Below, piece after piece: positions 43,764 to 52,713 of a stretch of DNA of 64,000 nt. Each line of letters opens with the position of its first letter. Position 1 is the stretch's first letter. The stretch covers positions 55,148-119,147 of the forward strand of contig NZ_JAYFUM010000025.1 in NCBI RefSeq assembly GCF_034929435.1, read 5' to 3'. This DNA is from Arcicella rigui. GTDB taxonomy: Bacteria > Bacteroidota > Bacteroidia > Cytophagales > Spirosomataceae. Below the pieces are notes generated by a model that had not been told where the DNA came from, searched no databases, and worked only from the letters and a program-made list of their open reading frames with translations. Position numbers and translations under genes: made by a program.

Positions 43764-44594
43764 TTAAGGTTTTCCCAACCACAAAAGAGCATTGAGGATA
43801 AATTGATTTTGAAGGGAATTCTGAAAAGTATTGGATAAATCGGCATTTGTTCCGTGTTCGTAATCAATATCGTTGTGACCCATATTTAGGTAAATCATTT
43901 TATACTTTTTGTTTGTCCAAGCCACTGGATAATCGCCACTATGCCAAATTTCATGGGCTTTTGGGCCAGTTCCCAATGGAAAGCTATTCGGGTGAACAGA
44001 AAGTAATACTTCTATGGATGGGTTTTTCCGTAAATCATTCGCCCAACGATACCACTCGTTTGGAGCAGATTTGAAAGTTTTAGGCAAATGTTTACTTGTA
44101 GGGTGTTTGGCATTTTCAACACGCAATATTGCCGAAGTTGGTCGCCAAGTATTGCTTTTGTATTCGCCAGAACCCAAGAAATTTTCATGATACCAATCCC
44201 AATTTTGCGGATAGGTTGAATTATTTAAGGCAAAAGCTGAAAAATGAAAACCCAACCAAGCTCCGCCATTTTCCATGTATTGCTGAAAAGCCGCTCGCTG
44301 TTCGGGCATTTCTGGACGAGTATCTAAAAAAATAACAACTTGATACTTTGAAAGAAATTCCTGATTTAGGTTATTCCAATCGTTGGTAGAATCATACTGA
44401 AAATGCTTTTTCTCAGCCATTTCGGTAAAGTATTTATTGGCTTCGTGTACAAAACTGATGTGAGCTTGGTCGTGTTTGGCTGTATAAAAACCGATGACTT
44501 TAAAAGTAGCTGTTTTATTTTGAGCAGTAATTTCTGGAAAAGTAAAAACACTCATTAATAAAAAGAATAAAAACGAAAGTTTGTGCTGAAACAT
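43764..44594 (-). CDS. Secreted ThuA-like protein
   Basis: 276 residues. Signal peptide to about residue 24 (SVFTFPEITA), then a ThuA (trehalose-utilisation-like, class I glutamine amidotransferase fold) domain: FKVIGFYTAKHDQAHISFVH, YQVVIFLDTRPEMPEQRAAF, MENGGAWLGFHFSAF, YPVAWTNKKYKMIYLNMGHN. Other family members act on sugars or sit in lipoprotein enzymes, but the reaction is not established. The Cys nucleophile of true amidotransferases is absent. It is a single gene between the SWIM cluster and mqo. Confidence 0.85.
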   Translation of the reverse strand: MFQHKLSFLFFLLMSVFTFPEITAQNKTATFKVIGFYTAKHDQAHISFVHEANKYFTEMAEKKHFQYDSTNDWNNLNQEFLSKYQVVIFLDTRPEMPEQRAAFQQYMENGGAWLGFHFSAFALNNSTYPQNWDWYHENFLGSGEYKSNTWRPTSAILRVENAKHPTSKHLPKTFKSAPNEWYRWANDLRKNPSIEVLLSVHPNSFPLGTGPKAHEIWHSGDYPVAWTNKKYKMIYLNMGHNDIDYEHGTNADLSNTFQNSLQNQFILNALLWLGKP

Positions 44595-44677
44595 GGATTG
44601 CTGTTTATGACGATTGATTGTCTAAATTTAAGCCTATTCATTACTTTATTCTATCCTCTTTTAATTGGTGTAAAAAT

Positions 44678-44714
44678 AAAAAGTCAATCAAAGATTTCCC
44701 TTGATTGACTTTTT
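44678..44714. terminator. Terminator of mqo
   Basis: Perfect 14-bp stem (AAAAAGTCAATCAA / TTGATTGACTTTTT) with a 9-base loop, 20 bases after the mqo stop; works on either strand. Confidence 0.85.
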
Positions 44715-44734
44715 GTATTAATAAAAAATAAGGA

Positions 44735-46243
44735 TTATACCGTTACTACTAATTGAAGAACCTCAGCCGTTTTTTCTCTGATGGTTTCTGTCAATTCAGG
44801 ATTACTACTCAACGACTCGCCGTAAGAAGGAATCATTTCTTTTAATTTCGCTTGCCATTCAGGGCTTTGTAATTGAGCAGGATAACAACGCTCCAACAAG
44901 GTAAGCATGATAGAAACGGCTGTTGATGCTCCCGGAGATGCTCCTAAAAGAGCCGCAATAGAACCATCTGCTGCACTTACTACCTCTGTACCAAACTCTA
45001 AAACGCCACCATGTTTTGGGTCTTTTTTGATTACTTGTACTCGCTGACCAGCCACTTCCAATTCCCAATCTTCCATTTTTGCATTTGGAAAATAGTCTTT
45101 CAAGGCTTCCAAACGGTCTTCTGGCGACTGACGAACTTGCTCAATTAAATATTTTGTCAAAGGAATATTTGCCAAACCAGCCGAAATCATTGGAAGAACA
45201 TTGTTCGCTTTGATTGACAAAGGCAAATCTAACAAAGAACCGTTTTTCAAGAAACGAGTAGAAAAACCAGCATAAGGGCCAAAAAGCAAAGCCTTTTTGC
45301 CATCAATCATACGAGTATCTAAGTGCGGAACAGACATCGGAGGCGAGCCAACCGCAGCTTTTCCATATACTTTAGCATTGTGGCGTTCGATAACCTCTGG
45401 ATTTACACACTTCAACCATTGTCCACTTACAGGGAAACCTCCAAAACCTTTTCCTTCTGGAATCGCCGCTTTTTCTAATAAAGGCAACGAGCCACCACCT
45501 GCACCAATAAATACAAATTTTGCTTTGACTGCACGTTTATTACCAGTGGTTAAATCTTTTACTTTAATTTTCCAGAAACCATCTTTCTTTTGTTTCAATT
45601 TTCTTACTTCATGATTAAAGTGAATCGAAACATCATCGTACTGCTGTAAATCTTCAAACATAATTCTGGTTAATGAACCAAAGTTTACATCAGTACCCAA
45701 AGCCATTCTTGTACCTGCTACTTTCTCGGATGGGTTTCTGCCTTCCATTACTAATGGCATCCATTCTGTAAGTTCCTGTGGGTCTTCAGAATAAACCATT
45801 CCATCAAACAAATGAGATTCTTGTAATTTTGTATAACGCTTGCGTAGATAATCAACATTATTTTCGCCCCAAACAAAACTGATGTGCGGTGTACTTTTGA
45901 TAAAAGTATCAGGCGAAACATTTTTTTTCTTTTCTACTAAGTACGACCAAAACTGTTTTGATACTTCAAAAGATTCGGCGATAGATACAGCCTTTGCCGT
46001 TTCAACAGAACCATCAGGTAATTGTGGCGTGTAATTTAATTCACAAAAAGCAGAGTGACCTGTCCCTGCATTGTTCCAAGCATCTGAACTTTCGGCCGCA
46101 GCGATGTCTAAACGTTCAAATACTTCGATACTTAAATTTGGTTGCAGTTCCTTGAGCAAAGCCCCTAAAGTGGCACTCATAATTCCTGCTCCAATCAAAA
46201 CTACGTCAAGAACTTCGTCTGAATTACTTATATCATTGTTCAT
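44735..46243 (-). CDS. mqo: Malate:quinone oxidoreductase
   Basis: 502 residues, normal for the family. Oxidises malate to oxaloacetate at the inner face of the membrane and passes electrons to quinone, bypassing malate dehydrogenase in the TCA cycle. The N-terminal FAD-binding fold has LIGAGIMSATLG (16-27) followed by the family block SDAWNNAGTGHSAFCELNYT. Further signatures are ALGTDVNFGSLTR, GGSLPLLEKAAIPEGKGFGG, FPVSGQWLKC and LLGASPGASTAVSIML. Single gene with a textbook promoter upstream and a strong terminator downstream. Confidence 0.96.
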   Translation of the reverse strand: MNNDISNSDEVLDVVLIGAGIMSATLGALLKELQPNLSIEVFERLDIAAAESSDAWNNAGTGHSAFCELNYTPQLPDGSVETAKAVSIAESFEVSKQFWSYLVEKKKNVSPDTFIKSTPHISFVWGENNVDYLRKRYTKLQESHLFDGMVYSEDPQELTEWMPLVMEGRNPSEKVAGTRMALGTDVNFGSLTRIMFEDLQQYDDVSIHFNHEVRKLKQKKDGFWKIKVKDLTTGNKRAVKAKFVFIGAGGGSLPLLEKAAIPEGKGFGGFPVSGQWLKCVNPEVIERHNAKVYGKAAVGSPPMSVPHLDTRMIDGKKALLFGPYAGFSTRFLKNGSLLDLPLSIKANNVLPMISAGLANIPLTKYLIEQVRQSPEDRLEALKDYFPNAKMEDWELEVAGQRVQVIKKDPKHGGVLEFGTEVVSAADGSIAALLGASPGASTAVSIMLTLLERCYPAQLQSPEWQAKLKEMIPSYGESLSSNPELTETIREKTAEVLQLVVTV

Positions 46244-46347
46244 ATTATTAATAATTTTTGGGCATTTTCTATCCGAGAATAGAAGATATTGTTTTTATAA
46301 AAAAGGATAAAACCTAAATAGGATTTATCTAATATTGAATCATAAAA

Positions 46348-46378
46348 CAAAGTTATTATGCCAAGTATCCTAAACAAA
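46348..46378 (-). promoter_or_regulatory. mqo promoter
   Basis: On the minus strand a -33 TTTG (46375-46378), exactly 19 bases, then TAACTTTG (46348-46355), a full match to TAnnTTTG. It lies about 105 bases before the mqo start, leaving a leader of about 100 bases. Confidence 0.75.
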
Positions 46379-46774
46379 TATCTAACGTCAATCTTATAGG
46401 TTAAGTACAATTACTCATTAGAATTTGTCAATATTTATAAGAATTTTTTTTCGTGATTCAAGTCGTAAATCGGTAATTCTTAAATTATAACAAGCTAAAT
46501 AAATGTTTTTGTTTAATTTTAGACCCTATTTATTGTACAAATCTGATTTTTATATTTCAACTTCGTTCTTACCCAAAAGTTTTCAATTAAAAGTATATTC
46601 CAGATAATTATAAAAAAAATACAATTGACTAATAATTAGACAACAAAATTGACTATTTTTGTAAAATCAGGAACGAATATCACTTTTATAAGGTTATAAA
46701 TATAAAGAGCAGACACCTTAAACATCAAAATATTCATTAATTCACTCAAACTGTTATTTTTTTAGCAATTTTTT
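46379..46774. other. Intergenic region between mqo and the second efflux operon
   Basis: Very AT-rich, no gene. A plus-strand TATTTTTG (46654-46661) is the best -7 candidate for the efflux operon, 113 bases before its ATG, without a good -33 partner. The long leader after it has no obvious fold. Confidence 0.45.
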
Positions 46775-48142
46775 ATGAGTCAGACGCAACACAAAAAGTC
46801 AGTATTTTTTCTGGCAATCTTATTAATCTTAAAGATTCCCTCAGTGCTTTTTGCTCAGACAAGTGTTTCCGAAAATGTATCAGAAAACACTTCTACTAAT
46901 CCCAAATTAGAGCAGGCTACTTTAGAAAATGTGATTCAATACGCCGTAAAGAATCACCCACAAATCCAACAATCACTCATCGACCAGCGAATTGTAGAAA
47001 ATACCATCAAGAGCAAATTGGCAGATTGGTATCCACAAATCAATTTCAACTATAATTTACAACACAACTTTATAGTACAGACCAGTATTATTGGTGGGAA
47101 TCCAATCAAGTTAGGCGTTAGTAATACTTCTGCCACACAGTTTTCGGTATCACAAAATATCTTCAACAGAGATGCACTTTTGGCAAACAAAAGCCAAAAT
47201 GATGTGCGTTTACAAGCCAGCCAAAGTACAGCCAACGCTAAAATCACTTTAGCCGCCAATGTTTCAAAGGCTTTTTATGCTGTTTTGGCAACCAAACAGC
47301 AAATCAAAGTAAGCGAAGGAGATATTATTCGTCTGCAAAGAAGTTTGAAAGATGCTAAAAATCAGTACAATGCCGGAACGACAGATAAAATTGATTTCAA
47401 GCGAGTGAGTATCACACTCAACAATACTATTGCTTTGAAAAAAAGTAATGAAGAACTCTTGAAAGCAAGATTACAAACCTTAAAATCTTTGATGGCGTAT
47501 CCAGAAAAAGAAGATTTGGCAATTGTTTACGATACGCTACAAATGGAAAGAGACATAGTAATAGATACTTTGCAACAAGTAGATTTTACTTCAAGAATCG
47601 AGTACAAGCAATTATCAACTTTGAAAAATCTTCGTGAAGCTGAATTGAAGTATAATAAATGGAGTTATTTGCCGACGGTAGCCGTAAACGGAGCGTACAA
47701 TTTAAACTTCTTGAATAATTCATTTTCAGATTTATACAGTAAAAATTACCCTAACTCATTTGCAGCACTTACACTTTCACTACCAATTTTTCAAGGAGGA
47801 AAACGCAAAGCCAATATCAATTCGGCAGAATGGCAACTAAAGCGTGTAGCCTTAGACGTTTCAAATCTGAAACTAAGTGTTAATTCAGAATATCAACAAG
47901 CTTTGGCTACTTATAAAAGTAATTTGGCGGTGTTTCTTTCACAAAAAGAAAATATGGAGCTTGCTAAAGAAGTCTATGATTTGATTCAATTGCAGTATCG
48001 TTCGGGTATCAAAACGTATTTAGAAGTAATTACTTCTGAAACCGACCTTCGTACAGCAAGAATCAATTATTACAATTCGCTATACTTGGTATTATCGAGC
48101 AAAGTAGATGTACAAAAAGCTTTAGGACAATTAGCTTATTAA
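46775..48142 (+). CDS. TolC-family outer membrane efflux protein (second operon)
   Basis: 455 residues. Signal peptide (SVFFLAILLILKIPSVLFAQ), then the TolC repeat pattern: LENVIQYAVKNHPQIQQSLI early, the long helical hairpin (VSEGDIIRLQRSLKDAKNQY) and the second half ending LIQLQYRSGIKTYLEVITSE. It forms the outer-membrane channel for the adaptor and AcrB-type pump encoded next on the same strand. It is clearly diverged from the TolC protein at 8576. ATG at 46775. Confidence 0.92.
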   Translation: MSQTQHKKSVFFLAILLILKIPSVLFAQTSVSENVSENTSTNPKLEQATLENVIQYAVKNHPQIQQSLIDQRIVENTIKSKLADWYPQINFNYNLQHNFIVQTSIIGGNPIKLGVSNTSATQFSVSQNIFNRDALLANKSQNDVRLQASQSTANAKITLAANVSKAFYAVLATKQQIKVSEGDIIRLQRSLKDAKNQYNAGTTDKIDFKRVSITLNNTIALKKSNEELLKARLQTLKSLMAYPEKEDLAIVYDTLQMERDIVIDTLQQVDFTSRIEYKQLSTLKNLREAELKYNKWSYLPTVAVNGAYNLNFLNNSFSDLYSKNYPNSFAALTLSLPIFQGGKRKANINSAEWQLKRVALDVSNLKLSVNSEYQQALATYKSNLAVFLSQKENMELAKEVYDLIQLQYRSGIKTYLEVITSETDLRTARINYYNSLYLVLSSKVDVQKALGQLAY

Positions 48143-48160
48143 TTAACAGATGAGTTGAGA

Positions 48161-48213
48161 GTTAGTGAATTGTGAATGGAATTTTCTTTAGAAATGATTC
48201 ACAATTCACTAAC
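48161..48213. repeat. 17-bp perfect inverted repeat of GTTAGTGAATT words
   Basis: Arms GTTAGTGAATTGTGAAT (48161-48177) and its complement (48197-48213) around 19 bases. It lies between the TolC and adaptor genes and spans the in-frame GTG at 48172, which is one reason to reject that codon as the adaptor start. It may tune the relative expression of the two genes. Confidence 0.75.
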
Positions 48214-48261
48214 TCACTAAATAAAATACTGGTAAAAACAGCAACGAAAACAGACAAACAA

Positions 48262-49401
48262 ATGAACAGAATTAATATGTTTTTCAATAAATCAACACAA
48301 TTATCATTGATTGCAACGGCATTTTTACTTAGCTCATGTGGCGATAAAAAAGCACAACAAATGCCAACTCCACCGCCAGTTTTAGTAAGTATTGCTCCTG
48401 TGGAAGTAACAGACGCAGCTTATCATGATGAATATCCAGCCACTGTAACGGCTTTGGATGTAGTAGAATTACGCCCACAAGTAAGTGGTTTTATTACAGG
48501 TGTACATTTTAGCGATGGTTCAAGAGTACGCAAAGGACAATTATTGTACTCTATTGATACTCAATTATATGAAGCCAATTACGACCAAGCCGTAGCCAAT
48601 TTAAGTGTACAAGAAGCCAATTTAGTAAAAGCTCAAAAAGATGCTAATCGTTATCATGAATTAGCCAAAAACGATGCCGTTGCCAAACAAATGGTTGACA
48701 ATGCAGATGCGGCTTTGGAAGTAGCCAAAAAGCAAGTAGAAGCATTAAAAGCAAATATTAAAGGAGTACAAACCAATGTGCGTTATACCAAAGTGTACGC
48801 TCCATTTGATGGAACAATTGGTATTTCTTTAGTGAAAAAAGGAACAGCCGTAACAGCAGGACAAACGATTTTGAATACAGTTTCTACTGATAATCAGTTG
48901 GCAGTAGATTTCAATGTTGACCAAAAAGATATTTATTACTTCGCCAATTTAATTCAAAAAGGAAAAACTGCTAATGATTCTACTTTTACGCTTGCTTTCG
49001 GAAACGACGTGTATCCATACAATGGTAAAATTATTTTGATGGACAGAGCCGTTGACCCACAAACTGGAACGATAAAAACAAGATTAACTTTCCCGAATCC
49101 CAAAAATTTACTTCGCTCAGGCATGACAGGAACGGTAAGAGTATTGACCACTTCAAAGAAAGCCGTAGTGATTCCTTACAAAGCTATTACCGAACAGTTA
49201 GGAGAATTTTTTGTCTATACACCAGGCGATAGCAGTAAAGCAACACAGAAAAGAGTACAATTGGGCAAAGCTTTAGGTACAAAAATTATAGTAAAAGAAG
49301 GTTTGCAAGAAGGTGATAAAATTATAGTTGAAGGTATTCAGAACCTAAGAGAAGGTTCGGTATTCACGACCGAAGTACCTGCTGCACCAGCAAAAAAATA
49401 A
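48262..49401 (+). CDS. RND efflux periplasmic adaptor, lipoprotein (second operon)
   Basis: 379 residues from the ATG at 48262. This start gives a short lipoprotein signal (QLSLIATAFLLSSC); the upstream GTG at 48172 would add 30 residues encoded by an intergenic repeat. Family order is present: LRPQVSGFITGVHFSDGS and RKGQLLYSIDT (first lipoyl half), a helical hairpin (YEANYDQAVANLSVQEANL onward), VYAPFDGTIGISLVKKGTAV (second half), then the barrel and membrane-proximal parts. Partner of the AcrB-type permease that follows after 80 bases. Confidence 0.92.
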   Translation: MNRINMFFNKSTQLSLIATAFLLSSCGDKKAQQMPTPPPVLVSIAPVEVTDAAYHDEYPATVTALDVVELRPQVSGFITGVHFSDGSRVRKGQLLYSIDTQLYEANYDQAVANLSVQEANLVKAQKDANRYHELAKNDAVAKQMVDNADAALEVAKKQVEALKANIKGVQTNVRYTKVYAPFDGTIGISLVKKGTAVTAGQTILNTVSTDNQLAVDFNVDQKDIYYFANLIQKGKTANDSTFTLAFGNDVYPYNGKIILMDRAVDPQTGTIKTRLTFPNPKNLLRSGMTGTVRVLTTSKKAVVIPYKAITEQLGEFFVYTPGDSSKATQKRVQLGKALGTKIIVKEGLQEGDKIIVEGIQNLREGSVFTTEVPAAPAKK

Positions 49402-49481
49402 GTTTACGGAGAGTTTATGAGTTCAAAATCATAAACATGACTTATCAACTCAAAGACTAATATAATTTAAAAAGCATAGAA

Positions 49482-52400
49482 ATGATAGCAGATGTTTTTA
49501 TAAAAAGACCCATTACGGCAATTGTCACCTCTTTAGTGCTGGTGATTGTCGGAATCATTGCTCTTACCACATTGCCTATTTCACAATATCCCAATATTAC
49601 TCCACCAACCATCACGGTATCAGGAAACTTTATTGGAGCGGATGCCCAAACGGTAGAGCAAACCACTACTACACCGATGGAAACGCAAATCAACGGTACG
49701 CCCGGCATGACTTATATGTCGAGCAACAGTACAAGTAGTGGACAGAGTAGCATTAATGTAACTTTTGACATCGGAACAGACGTAAACATTGCCGCAATGG
49801 ACGTTCAGAACCGAGTAAGTATTGCCCAACCAACATTGCCAGATGCTGTAAAACGTCTTGGTATTACTGTTAGAAAACGTAATCCAAGTATTATGATGGC
49901 ATTGGCATTGTATTCACCAAACGGAACGCATGATGCAAAATTCATCGGAAATTTTGCCAATATTTATGTAAAAGATGCCCTTCAAAGAGTAAAAGGAGTA
50001 GGTGATATTGTATCAAGAGCGGATGATTTTGGGATGAGAATCTGGTTGAATCCAGAAAAATTAGCAGCCATGCGAATGACTCCCGCAGACATTTCAGCCG
50101 CATTAGCAGAACAAAATCTTCAAATTGCCGCAGGTACAGTAGGAGGAAATCCACAGCCTTCAAGCCAAGCTTTTGAGTATAGTGTACTTACCAACAGCCG
50201 TATTAGTACAAAAGAACAATTTGAAAATATAGTTGTCCGTTCGTCGCCAGCTACGGGAAGTATCGTTTATTTAAAAGATGTAGCTCGTGTAGAATTAGGA
50301 AGATTTGACTATGGCGTAAATGCCTTTGTAGCAGGCAAACCAGCAGCTTTTGTAATCATTTACTTAGCTCCAGGTGGAAATACCTTGAAAACTTATGAAG
50401 GCGTAACGAAAGCTTTGGAAGAAATGAAAAAGACTTTTCCAAAAGACATTGATTACGTAGTGCCTTTAGAATCCGCTTCGGTAGTAAAAGTATCCATCGA
50501 AGAAGTAATTCATACTTTGGTAGAAGCCTTAATCTTGGTAATTCTGGTTGTTTTCTTATTCTTACAAAACTGGAGAGCTACTTTAATTCCTATTTTAGCC
50601 ATTCCTGTTTCATTAATCGGAACATTCATTTTCTTTATTCCTTTTGGTTTTACGATTAATACTTTAACCTTGTTTGCCTTCGTATTGGCGATTGGTATCG
50701 TAGTAGATGATGCCATTGTGGTAGTGGAAGCCGTTCAACATAACATGGACGAACACGGAATGACGCCACAAGAAGCAACCGTAAAAGCCATGAAAGATAT
50801 TTCTGGACCAGTAATTGCCATTGCGTTAATTCTTGCAGCGGTATTCGTTCCAGTAAGTTTTGTACCGGGGATTGTAGGACAATTATACCAACAATTTGCC
50901 ATTACCATTGCTGTTTCTGTAATACTTTCAGCATTTGTTGCTCTTTCTTTAACGCCAGCATTGTGTACCATTATGTTGAAACCATCGAAAGATAAAAATG
51001 CTAAAAAGAATCTTTTAGAGAAATTCTTTCACGGATTCAATACCAAATTTGATACCGTTTCGCATGCTTATACAAGAGGCGTTGCAAAATGGATTAAAGC
51101 TACGCCTTTGGTACTGATTATGATGGTTTGTTTGTTCGTAGGATTAGTTTTCATGTTCAAATCTAAGCCAACAGGTTTTATTCCGACAGAAGATGAAGGA
51201 CGTTTGTATGTAACTTACGAAATGCCAGAAGCAACTTCTACAAGCCGTAACGTAGCATTGTTCAAAACCATTATGAAACGTTTGGAAGTATTACCAGAAG
51301 TACGAGTAGTAGGAGGGATTGCAGGCTTGAACATCGTAAGTTTTTCAAATAAAACAAACGTAGGTACTTTCTTTGTCAACCTAAAACCTTGGTCAGACAG
51401 AGAAGGAAAAGAACACCAAGTACAAGCAGTAATTGAAAAAATCAAGAAAAGTACAGCTGACATTCGGGAAGCAAGAATTCTTGCCATAGCTCCGCCAGCT
51501 ATTCCCGGCCTTGGACAAACAGCAGGTTTTACTTTTGAATTATTACAAACAACAAGCCCTGATAATATCCAACAATTTGAAAAGGTAGCTCGTAAGTTTT
51601 TAGCAGAAGTAAACCAACGTCCAGAAATCGGGATGGCGTTTACTTTCTTTAGCTCAAGAACTCCAGGTTATCAAATAGATGTGGACAGAGACCAAGCTAA
51701 AAAACAAGGGGTACAAGTTTCAGATGTATTCGGAACGCTCTCTACTTTATTAGGTAGCTCGTACATCAATGACTTCACACTTTATGGAAGAAACTTTAGA
51801 GTAATGGTTCAAGCCGATAGTAGCTTCCGTTCTTCTTTAGATAAAATTGAGCAGTATTATGTTAGAAATAACGTTGGAAATATGGTGCCATTGAAAGCTT
51901 TGGTAACTACCAAAGTTGTAGAAAATGCTTCGATGATTTCACACTACAATGTGTATCGTTCAGTAGAAATCAATGGTTCTCCAAAACCAGGTTTCAGTAG
52001 TGGACAAGCCATTAACGCCTTAAAAGAAGTAGCAGCAACTTCATTACCAACAGGTTATAGTTATGAATTTTCAGGCATGAGTAGCGAAGAATTAAAAGCG
52101 GGTGATAGTACAGTTACGATTTTTGCCATTTCAATTGTATTCGTTTTCTTATTCTTAGCAGCACTTTATGAAAGCTGGTCAATTCCATTCTCAGTACTTT
52201 TCGCAGTACCAATCGGAGCATTTGGTTCAATCTTAACACTAACATTTTTACCGAATCTCTCAAATAATATTTATGCCCAAATTGGTTTAATTACCCTGAT
52301 TGGTTTGGCTGCCAAAAATGCTATTTTGATTGTAGAATTTGCCAAAGAACGTGTTGACAGAGGAATGGAATTAATCCCTGCTACTTTAGAAGCGGTTCAG

Positions 52401-52628
52401 TTACGTTTACGTCCAATTATTATGACATCCCTTGCCTTTATTTTGGGTGTTTTACCTTTAGCTTTTGCCAGTGGAGCAGCCGCAGAATCCCGTAAAACCA
52501 TTGGATGGACAGTATTTGGAGGTATGTTATCAGCCACTTCATTAGCTATTTTCGTTGTACCTGTGCTATTTGTATTGATTGAAAAAATAGCAGGAGGGAA
52601 GAAGAAAGAAAAACCAGCAACCAACTAA
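49482..52628 (+). CDS. AcrB-type RND multidrug efflux permease (HAE1)
   Basis: 1048 residues, the length of AcrB. It begins IADVFIKRPITAIVTSLVLV and has the two porter loops and 6+6 helices. The proton-relay pair in helix 4 is Asp409-Asp410 (GIVVDDAIVVVE), as in AcrB. Other HAE1 signatures are PISQYPNITPPTITVSGNF near 31-49, LQNWRATLIPILAIPVSLIG and GLAAKNAILIVEFAKER. Expected to export hydrophobic or amphiphilic compounds, but the real substrates are unknown. Third gene of the TolC-adaptor-permease operon, closed by a very strong hairpin. Confidence 0.95.
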   Translation: MIADVFIKRPITAIVTSLVLVIVGIIALTTLPISQYPNITPPTITVSGNFIGADAQTVEQTTTTPMETQINGTPGMTYMSSNSTSSGQSSINVTFDIGTDVNIAAMDVQNRVSIAQPTLPDAVKRLGITVRKRNPSIMMALALYSPNGTHDAKFIGNFANIYVKDALQRVKGVGDIVSRADDFGMRIWLNPEKLAAMRMTPADISAALAEQNLQIAAGTVGGNPQPSSQAFEYSVLTNSRISTKEQFENIVVRSSPATGSIVYLKDVARVELGRFDYGVNAFVAGKPAAFVIIYLAPGGNTLKTYEGVTKALEEMKKTFPKDIDYVVPLESASVVKVSIEEVIHTLVEALILVILVVFLFLQNWRATLIPILAIPVSLIGTFIFFIPFGFTINTLTLFAFVLAIGIVVDDAIVVVEAVQHNMDEHGMTPQEATVKAMKDISGPVIAIALILAAVFVPVSFVPGIVGQLYQQFAITIAVSVILSAFVALSLTPALCTIMLKPSKDKNAKKNLLEKFFHGFNTKFDTVSHAYTRGVAKWIKATPLVLIMMVCLFVGLVFMFKSKPTGFIPTEDEGRLYVTYEMPEATSTSRNVALFKTIMKRLEVLPEVRVVGGIAGLNIVSFSNKTNVGTFFVNLKPWSDREGKEHQVQAVIEKIKKSTADIREARILAIAPPAIPGLGQTAGFTFELLQTTSPDNIQQFEKVARKFLAEVNQRPEIGMAFTFFSSRTPGYQIDVDRDQAKKQGVQVSDVFGTLSTLLGSSYINDFTLYGRNFRVMVQADSSFRSSLDKIEQYYVRNNVGNMVPLKALVTTKVVENASMISHYNVYRSVEINGSPKPGFSSGQAINALKEVAATSLPTGYSYEFSGMSSEELKAGDSTVTIFAISIVFVFLFLAALYESWSIPFSVLFAVPIGAFGSILTLTFLPNLSNNIYAQIGLITLIGLAAKNAILIVEFAKERVDRGMELIPATLEAVQLRLRPIIMTSLAFILGVLPLAFASGAAAESRKTIGWTVFGGMLSATSLAIFVVPVLFVLIEKIAGGKKKEKPATN

Positions 52629-52634
52629 TGTTCA

Positions 52635-52690
52635 GCATATTCAACAAAAAAGACTTCAAGGAATCTTGAAGTCTTTTTTGTTGAATATGC
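52635..52690. terminator. Strong terminator after the second efflux operon
   Basis: Perfect 26-bp arms (52635-52660 and 52665-52690) around GAAT; the inner stem CTTGAAGTC is followed by TTTTTTG. It stands between convergent operon ends and can act in both directions. Confidence 0.92.
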
Positions 52691-52713
52691 GACCTAAAAA
52701 TCGAATAAAATAT

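Noticed and set aside
48172..48261. GTG start for the second adaptor protein
   Set aside because: It would translate an intergenic inverted repeat and bury the lipoprotein signal; the ATG at 48262 is better.
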